NCBI RefSeq assembly: GCF_002575655.3
Contig: NC_053036.3
Location: forward strand, 162,168,627-162,232,626
Origin: Aegilops tauschii subsp. strangulata
Taxonomy: Eukaryota > Streptophyta > Magnoliopsida > Poales > Poaceae
Reading direction: 5' to 3'
DNA length: 64,000 bases
The notes beneath the pieces were generated by a model that worked only from the letters and a program-made list of their open reading frames with translations, ran no database searches and had not been told where the DNA came from. This document shows, piece after piece, positions 56,976-64,000 of the stretch (position 1 is the first letter of the stretch; every line of letters starts with the position of its first letter). The translations under genes were made by a program, and so were the position numbers.

Positions 56976-59900
56976 GAACTTCCTGAGTTACACGCCTGAA
57001 CTTCCCTCTGTACGAACCCGACCTTCGGGCTATCTTGGCAACCGTGTCTCCCCTCGTGAATTATTCTCGTTTGTCGTGTTCTATGTGATGTAAGTGTAAT
57101 CTGAAAATGGTTTTTAACGACTAAATGCCCGTTTTAAATAGGAATCTCGCTCATTGGCGGATTTTGCTCTCGGGTCGTGATGAACTTGCGTCTGTTGCAA
57201 TTTTACTGCCTGAGTTGTTCGACGTGAACTTCCCCCAGTCCTAGGTTGAACTTCCCGCAACATTGTCAAAATAGGGCTTGCGATACACCATTGGAAAGCT
57301 ATGGACACGAGTATCATGACCTAAGTTAAATTTTTGGCAAAATGTAAGCCGTTTAAGAGTAGTTTTGAAAATCGTTTTTTCTTCATACAAAAAACGTGAA
57401 TCGTATTTTCAATCGCATTTCTAAATTGTTTATCGGAATAAGGCAAATAATATGGCGTTGGAAAGCTACTGCAAAACCGCTCCTTCCACATGTTGATAGT
57501 TTTCTGTAATTCCTTATGTTTAAAGAGTAATTTGGAAAATCGTAAAATTTTGCAAACCGAACAGTCGAGTTTGTATTTTCGATGCCGTTTCTAAGTGGCT
57601 AATCCAATTGAGGCAAATGATATGGCGTTGGAAAGCTTATGAAATTGCGCTCCTTTTTCATGTTGAAAGTTTTTCCTAATTGTGAACGGTTTAAGAGTAA
57701 TTTAGAAAACGGTACAAGTTCCATCGGGTTCGTATTTTCGAGCTAAGTTTTTAACCGTACGTCCGACTACAGCAAATGATATGGCGTTGGAAAGCTCGAA
57801 CAAATGCGAATAATTTTGTTATATATGGCTTCTCCCAATTCTCTACGGTTTGAAGTCAATTTTGAAAATGGTTAAAAACGTATTTTTGCCGTTATTTCTA
57901 AAAACTTTATCGGAATGGGGTAAATAATATACCATTGAAACTCTACAGAAAATGCGAAACTTTTTCATGTTGATGGTTTTCTCTTATTCCTAGCCATTTT
58001 CAAGTAATTTCAAAAACGGTGAGATCATTCGTTCAGCCTTTATAGCGAAACAGATTCTTCGAAAATGCACCGCGGGAAGAACTTGAACTTCTCAACATGT
58101 CTATTTGAACTCCACTCTGTTTTTTCATGTGCTTTTTTTGCTCGTAGCTCTCCATTCACTCACCGGAATTGAGCAAGTGATATACCGATGGAAAGCTGCT
58201 GTAAACACACAACTTTCTCGTGTTGATCATTTTTTCATACTCGCGACGATTCTAAAAAAAATTGTGTGAAATTCATTCAGTGTAGTAGTAGAACTTCCTG
58301 TTGTTTTCACGTTGAACTTCGGTGACGCTATTTCCGTTTGTAATTTTCTCATCCATTCGTGAGTGTTACACAAATGATATTCCTTTTGTACAAACATCTC
58401 TCACAATAATTTTTTTAACTTTCTCCGATCGAGGACTTGAACTTATAACAACAACAAAATTGGACCTTGCCTTTTAATTCATTTTTCTCATATTAAACAC
58501 ACACCATGTAGTAGATAAACTTTTTATATTTTTATAATTGATTTTTTATTTTCTTTTTGAAATCAAATTGATCCCAAATAATAACTGAACTTCTTTGTGG
58601 ATTGAGAGAAATTATTTTTTTTAAAGCTTTTATTTTTTATACTTTTATTCTCACCTGAAATGCATTCCTTGCAGTACTTGAACTTCTCTTTGTTTTCACT
58701 ATGAACTTCTGTCATATTTTTGTGTATACGCCGAAAAATGCTTTTTGTGTCAACATGAAAATGATTTTTTTATGTAAACAATGATGTCGCGCCGTTATTT
58801 TAGTTTGAACTTCTAGTTTTTATAGAATGGGGAAAATAATTTTTTATACAATCTTTTGAAATGCTCGTCTTTTTAATTTGAACTTCTCTGATTTTTTACA
58901 AACGGGGAAAATCCGTTATAAAGATTTTTAAACTACTTCTTTTTAACTTCTTGCTCAAATTTTTTGAACTTCCAAATTTGTCTTTTAGATATAAAGAACT
59001 TCATTTTTTACACGTTGACTTGCTTCGGTTTTTAAATTTGAACTTCTTATAGAATTTTGTCGCGTCATTTTATGCATTTGCTTTTCGGTGAAATGGCCTA
59101 GGCGGTCCCTTTTTTCATTTGATCATTTTTCTTCTGTACGTGGTACACGTGAACTTTGACATTTCTGAAACATGAACTTCACATGCTATTAATTTTTTTT
59201 CATGAAACTCCATAGTTTTTATTCTTTGAATTCCATGATTTTTTTTGTTTACATTTTTTTGGTTTGAACTTCGATGTTCGTTACACGTGAACTTCCGAAA
59301 TCACACCTTTTTTATACACATTTGCCCTTGAATCCAACATGTGCAAAAACAATAGGAAAATTTGGGTCAATTCTCATAAGCAATAGGACAAACATTTAGA
59401 GGGCACACATAATAGTTTCTTTGTTCTATTCACTGTACTACGCACAAGCACATGCACAACACATCCACAAAAAGAATTGGCTCACCAAAAATTGGAGTTT
59501 CTAGAAATATGAAAATTGGACTTTTGTTAGAAACATCGAACTTCTTTGTTACTTTGAATTGAACTTGTTGGTCTTACTCTTTAGTAACCGGAAAAATTTG
59601 AGTTTTTAAATTAATATCAAACTGCTCTCCTTTTGAAAATTGAACTTCTTCGTTATTTTGAATGAACTTATTTGTTTTATTCTTTACTAACTAAAAAAAT
59701 CAAGTTTTCAAAGAAATATCAAATTGCTCGATTTTTTTTAATTTGAACTTCTTGGTTTTATTTCTTTTAGTAGCGGAAAAAATTCTAGGTTTATAATAAA
59801 CATCGAACCACTCATATATTTTTAATTTGAACTTCTTGATTTATTAATTAGTATTGAAGAAAATCCTAGCTTCGCAACAAACATCGAACATTTTTAACTT

Positions 59901-60646
59901 TTGTTTGAACTCCCCAAGGTTTCATCTATGAACTTCTTGGTTCTCATCCTCTTAACTCCAAAGTTTTTTTTTTGCAATCTCATGGGTTTATATTATGTTG
60001 AAATATCTTTTATTCTTCTGGACTTACATCTATCGAGCAATTGAACTGTTTGAAAAATAATTGTACCTACCTTACTCACAGATGAATCTTATCTCCTTTG
60101 ATTCGGAAAGGTGTGTAACACATAGCACAAATAGAGGCAATTCTTCTAATTATTCTAATTTGAGACATAAACACAAATAACTTCCACATATTACTTCTAT
60201 TTCTATTTTTTGGAAAAGAGAAACAAAAACTCAATTGTACAGTGTGAAGTTAATTATTATTATTTTGCAATGTGAAAAGTTGCATTTTTTAGTGAACTTT
60301 ACTGTTGTTTTATTTTCTGCCTTTTTAATACCAATTGGACTGTGCAAGTTTTGCATGGTGAACTTCTGTCTTTTCATTTTTCAATAAACACAACGAATTG
60401 CTACACACAACATTTTTATATAAATACCCAGCAGTTGCTCAAAGTCAGTTTTTTTTGGCTCAGACACTAACTTTCTTGCACCCACATGTGCGACTGAACT
60501 TCAGACAAGAAGTTATTTAGAAACACTACATAAGTGCACATAGTACAACAGCACGGAAACAAGATTTCTGCTACCGGAGCAAATTCAAAGCAGTTGCGAT
60601 CTAAACGTTTGTGTTCTAACTTAGTTGGGTTCACAACATGAACTTC
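56976..60646 (+). repeat. GAACTTC-rich AT-rich region
   Basis: I count 26 exact GAACTTC heptamers on the plus strand between these positions, from 56976 and 56998 to 60496 and 60640. They are most often preceded by TT or AT, and there are also many one-base variants (GAACTTG, GAACTTT, GAACTCC). I did not see the complement GAAGTTC in the same stretch. A random 7-mer would be expected less than once in 3.7 kb. There is no coding frame of note. No transposon family is recognised. Confidence 0.85.
57260..58400 (+). repeat. Degenerate tandem array, units of about 150-170 bp
   Basis: The core GATATGGCGTTGGAAAGCT recurs in variant form, with GGAAAGCT at 57293, 57460, 57630, 57789 and 58190. A weaker version lies near 57935. 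Each is preceded by a CGGAAT..GGCAAAT string and followed by CATGTTGA.AGTTTT and AACGGTTTAAGAGTAATTT. Spacing is 167, 170, 159 and about 147 bp for the first five. Confidence 0.8.
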
Positions 60647-63600
60647 ATAAAAATCTATACAACATACATCACAACACACAAGCAGCACACCCAGTGCACG
60701 CATAAACGCAAGCATGCACGCACACACCAGTGCACAAACACACACATTAGCATGTTCCCCATGCCACACTCAGGGCGCACTCATAGGGCGTTGGTGACTG
60801 GCCGCAGAGTTCGCGAGGACACAGGGCAGCTGCGGCGGCAGACAGGACATGACACACCATGCAGTGCCTTTATGGACAAGTTAGAAGCACTAGTGCAAGC
60901 GCTTAAAGGACTCCGACGACCGCACCTGTAGCAAAGAGGTAGAAGTTCAGTTTTAGGTACAAGTTTAAATTTCAGATTATTCAGAGGCACTTGCATGAAC
61001 ATGATGATAGCAAAAGCAAGCATATAGTAGGAGACTATAACCCGCAAAAATGAAAGCTAAGACACGTTCAATAGTAGCCTGGAAGCACACACATACAACC
61101 ATAATTAAACTTGGCATATAGCTATAATAGGACTTCACGATGGCCGACGTATAGCCATAGTAGAACTTGGCGTATAGCCATGGTTGAACTCTCGCCATTA
61201 GTGTATAGAATATCATTAGGGCTCCAAAATACAACATGAATCAGCTAGAAAAGAAGAGCACAACATCTGAACCTTCCATGGCCATGGGGTATGAGCATTA
61301 CCACACAATAGAAAATAGTACAATACCACTTATCCACCTATTACAATTTTTTCAGTCTGGTAGTAACTAGCCCAAACGAATTTCAGGCCAATCTTTTTGG
61401 TTCAGGTTCAGTTGACCACTTCTGAAAATGTCCAGGCTCTAAAATCCAACTCTGCAATTTTTTCAGTCTGGTAGTACTAGCTCGACCAAATAGTGCAATC
61501 CAGATCTTCTTAAGAATATGATGACCATTTTGAGGAGAGTGCAGAGTTGCATTTTTGTGTCATTATATTTTTACGACTCTAGTAGACTTGTCACTATTTG
61601 GTTGAGCCTGTACTATTTTTGGTCTCTTTGAATGACCTGAACTTCCGAACAAGCATACAGAAAAAATGTACTATTTAAGCATATAGCAGGAGACTGTAAC
61701 TACTTGCTTCGGTTGAGCATGTACTATTTAGGCATATAACAAGCATATAGCAGGAGACTATAGCAGCTCTTCTTTCGATGTTCAAATATGACGAACTGAA
61801 CTTTTTCACAATAGTAACTAGCTCAACCGAAGCAACTTATGATGACCTAAACTTCTAAAGAAGAATACACCAAAATGCAGAGTTTGATTTTTAGAGACGC
61901 AAGTTCTTCCAAATTGCATTAATCAAACACTAGCACCACATCAGACTCCACACAACCCCTGCAGTTCAATCAGTCGAGGTAGCTAAGTTAAGTTAACAGA
62001 AGTTTTTACCTCACCAAGACATCCATGTGCAGGAGCATGTCGCAGAAAGCACGCCTGCTCAGGTTGGGGCCGTTGCTGTAGGACAGTACGGTGGTGGGCG
62101 ACGCTGCCGGTTGACCCAGTACAGGGAAGGTTTGGCCGGCCTACCCACGCTCACCGCCGCCCTAGCCTGATTGTTAAAACTGCATCCAAAATGAGCAGCT
62201 ATATAGGAAATAAGCGCTACCTCACTCCAACCTTTATACGAATAAAGAGAAATCTGAATGTTTTGTTTGTTAAACCTTCAGATCCATATAATGCTGACCA
62301 CATGCTTTTTCAAACAGAGCACACTGTACTTCTTTTAGGACACGAAGCATGAATGATTAGTGAATAAGCAATATAAAAGAGGAATTTTGCTAATTGCATA
62401 TACGTCCATATATGTATCATAGAGAGATCAAAGATAGAGAGATGCTGCTTTTTCCCTTATATGATGGTTTGGTTCCCTTTTATCAGTACACCTAGAGTTC
62501 CTACTAGACATTAGCACAAACACATTACTGGCAGCCAAAGCATAAAATTGCTAGCATGTTATGGTCACGCCCTGATTCGTGATGCATGGGAAGGGGAAGC
62601 AGTGGAGCGGCTGAGCTCCACCGGCCACGCACGGGGTGTCACAGGGGTGTCCACGACGGATTTAGGAGCTACAACATCAGTAGAAACCGAACTGCAGAGT
62701 GCAGAGGAGCCGACCTTCACTCCAGCGCTGAGGAGGTGACGAGCGTGAGGAGGAGGCCGGTGGATGACTGAAACTGTAAAGACTAAAGAGGCATCCGTAA
62801 CAAAAATGTTGAGCAGACCTCCAACTTTTGTCCCTGCAGTTTCTTCGGTTCTTCACCTTCCACTTATCCCTTTGCAAGCAACAAGCTACTCCACTGTTTC
62901 CCTTGCTAGCTGCTGTAACAACACATTCATTATTAGTCTATTCATGATCACTACAAGCAAAGATCACACCAGATATTCCCAATAGAAACATAATTTTTAT
63001 CAGAAGAAAAAAATATTATTCTTTGCACTAATGAAGTTCATTTTTTTCACTTCTACTAAAACGTACTAAGTCCAAAAGATAGAACACATTCATCTCCTCA
63101 GTCCTCACGAGTAAAGTAAAAATAGGGTATGTACAAATGTTCATCCCAAATGAACACCGGTCATGAAATTTTCTGCACCATAAACATTGCAAAGCTCATT
63201 TCTTTTAACTGTTAAGAACTGATGATTTTCTTTTGTCAATGAACTCTTCTAACATATGTACTAGAATTTCTAAAAGTTCAACATTTTTTTGTAATGGATA
63301 TAATGAACTCCTTAATTTCAGACATGAAAATTATAGAATTTTTTTTTATAGGCAATCAAATTGACATACAGAGGAGGCGAGAAGGCTGACGGAGAGAGAC
63401 GACGTCGTTGCAGCCCAAGCCGGTGTAGGCGGTTGGCCTCGTTGAGACGACATCGTTGCAGCCAAAGACGGTGTAGCCGTGTAGGCGGTTGGCCTCGTCG
63501 GCGACGCGCTGGAGGAAGGGAGTGCTGTTGCCGATAGCGGGAGATGAGGCCCGTGGAGGCACAGGGTCTCGCGGCTGCCAGCTCAAGGAGTAGTGCGTGT

Positions 63601-63998
63601 AAAAAAGATAAAACTGCAAAATTCAGTACACTTTCTGTAGAACATCAAAACAGCAACATTCAGTTCATCTTCACAAAGGAGGACTGTTGTAGCATCTAGA
63701 TTCGAAGGAGAAGCATTATGCTAGAATAAGTTGGACTGCATATATTCTTCTTTTTGAACTTTTGCAACAAGTTAGAACTCTGTATGCAGGTCGTGGGGAG
63801 GTGAGCGGCGGCAATGTACGCGGGCCTGAACATTGTTACTACCCAAAACCACAAACGTGCTACCTGTAGAAAATCCACAAACGTGCTTAACATGGATGGG
63901 ATGGAAGTGCTGTGCTCACCCTCACCTTGACTGCTCTGGACTGCTACTCGCGATGGCCCCAACCTCCCTGACGATGCGGGGCTCGACTGGGATGGCAT
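60647..63998. other. Unclassified mosaic with short repeats and GC-rich islands
   Basis: AT-rich DNA contains small GC-rich islands at about 60780-60935, 62030-62165, 62580-62760 and 63370-63600. On the minus strand some islands read like exon fragments: CPVCRRSCPVSSRTLRP near 60830, preceded by a TTGCTACAG acceptor-like string, and YSNGPNLSRRAFCDMLLHMD near 62040-62095, followed by a GGTAAAA donor-like string. None is long enough to identify. Repeated phrases include GCATATAG.AGGAGACT (61019, 61677 and 61743 regions) and CAATTTTTTCAGTCTGGTAGTA (about 61346 and 61455). Captured gene pieces inside an unrecognised transposon are possible but unproven. Confidence 0.4.
63396..63500. repeat. Imperfect tandem duplication of about 50 bp
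   Basis: GAGACGACGTCGTTGCAGCC (63396) and GAGACGACATCGTTGCAGCC (63444) each lead into GTGTAGGCGGTTGGCCTCGT. The second copy carries an extra GTGTAGCC stretch. Confidence 0.8.
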
Positions 63999-64000
63999 TG

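Noticed and set aside
57260..58400. CRISPR array
   Set aside because: The units are about 160 bp, degenerate and without short identical repeats and spacers, and the DNA is from a plant.
56976..60646. GAACTTC array as heat-shock elements
   Set aside because: Heat-shock elements need alternating GAA and TTC with a two-base gap (GAAnnTTC). Here the gap is one base and the motifs are scattered singly.

Overview
The window is intergenic DNA from a large plant genome, almost certainly a Triticeae grass (wheat or a close relative). The evidence is a BARE1/WIS/Angela-type copia element, several Athila-like gypsy elements whose LTRs run TGATACG...CA, long GC-rich LTR leaders, and dense nesting. I found no convincing intact host gene, tRNA, rRNA or CRISPR array. 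Nearly everything from 1 to about 55.7 kb is LTR retrotransposon sequence. The last 8 kb is repeat-rich DNA that I could not classify.

Left block (1-26578). Copia element C (minus strand, 5' part only, 24148-26578) is interrupted by gypsy element A (minus strand). A's pieces lie at 1-1964, 10683-10907 and 21020-24147. A carries two complete insertions: an Angela-type copia (1965-10682, minus strand, target-site duplication CACAC) and an Athila-like gypsy B (10908-21019, plus strand, duplication GACCA). Only about 220 bp of A's protease gene separates them. Angela's gag-pol is nearly intact, with one frame break in RNase H. B's gag-pol is one frame with two amber stops.

Middle block (26579-55744). 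A stretch of uncertain origin (26579-27712) is followed by the 3' end of Athila-like element D (27713-31933), then a truncated LTR F1 (31934 to about 33294). Next comes a gypsy LTR G, split by element H. H (34481 to about 50384) is a minus-oriented gypsy element carrying a spliced ORF on the opposite strand, with its own TATA-like box. H is interrupted 28 codons into that ORF by complete element E (35592-45078, duplication GGTAT). E has gag and protease but no reverse transcriptase or integrase. To the right are the rest of G, a copia LTR end K, and the 5' half of another Athila-like non-autonomous element, F2 (51007-55744).

Right block (55745-64000). A GC-rich stretch contains a 45-46 bp minisatellite. 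It is followed by about 3.7 kb of AT-rich DNA with at least 26 exact copies of GAACTTC, all on one strand, plus a degenerate tandem array of about 150-170 bp units. The window ends in a mosaic of short dispersed repeats and small GC-rich islands. This block is the least explained part of the window.

Shared features of B, D, E and F2 suggest that enzymes from a B-like element could mobilise E-like elements. They share a polypurine tract ending AAGCTTGGGGGAG (B, D, E), related primer-binding sites (B, E, F2) and a GC-rich inverted-repeat block. In B and E the GC-rich block also occurs internally, upstream of a third ORF. In B, D and E the polypurine motif has an extra internal copy 1.5-2 kb upstream of the 3' LTR.
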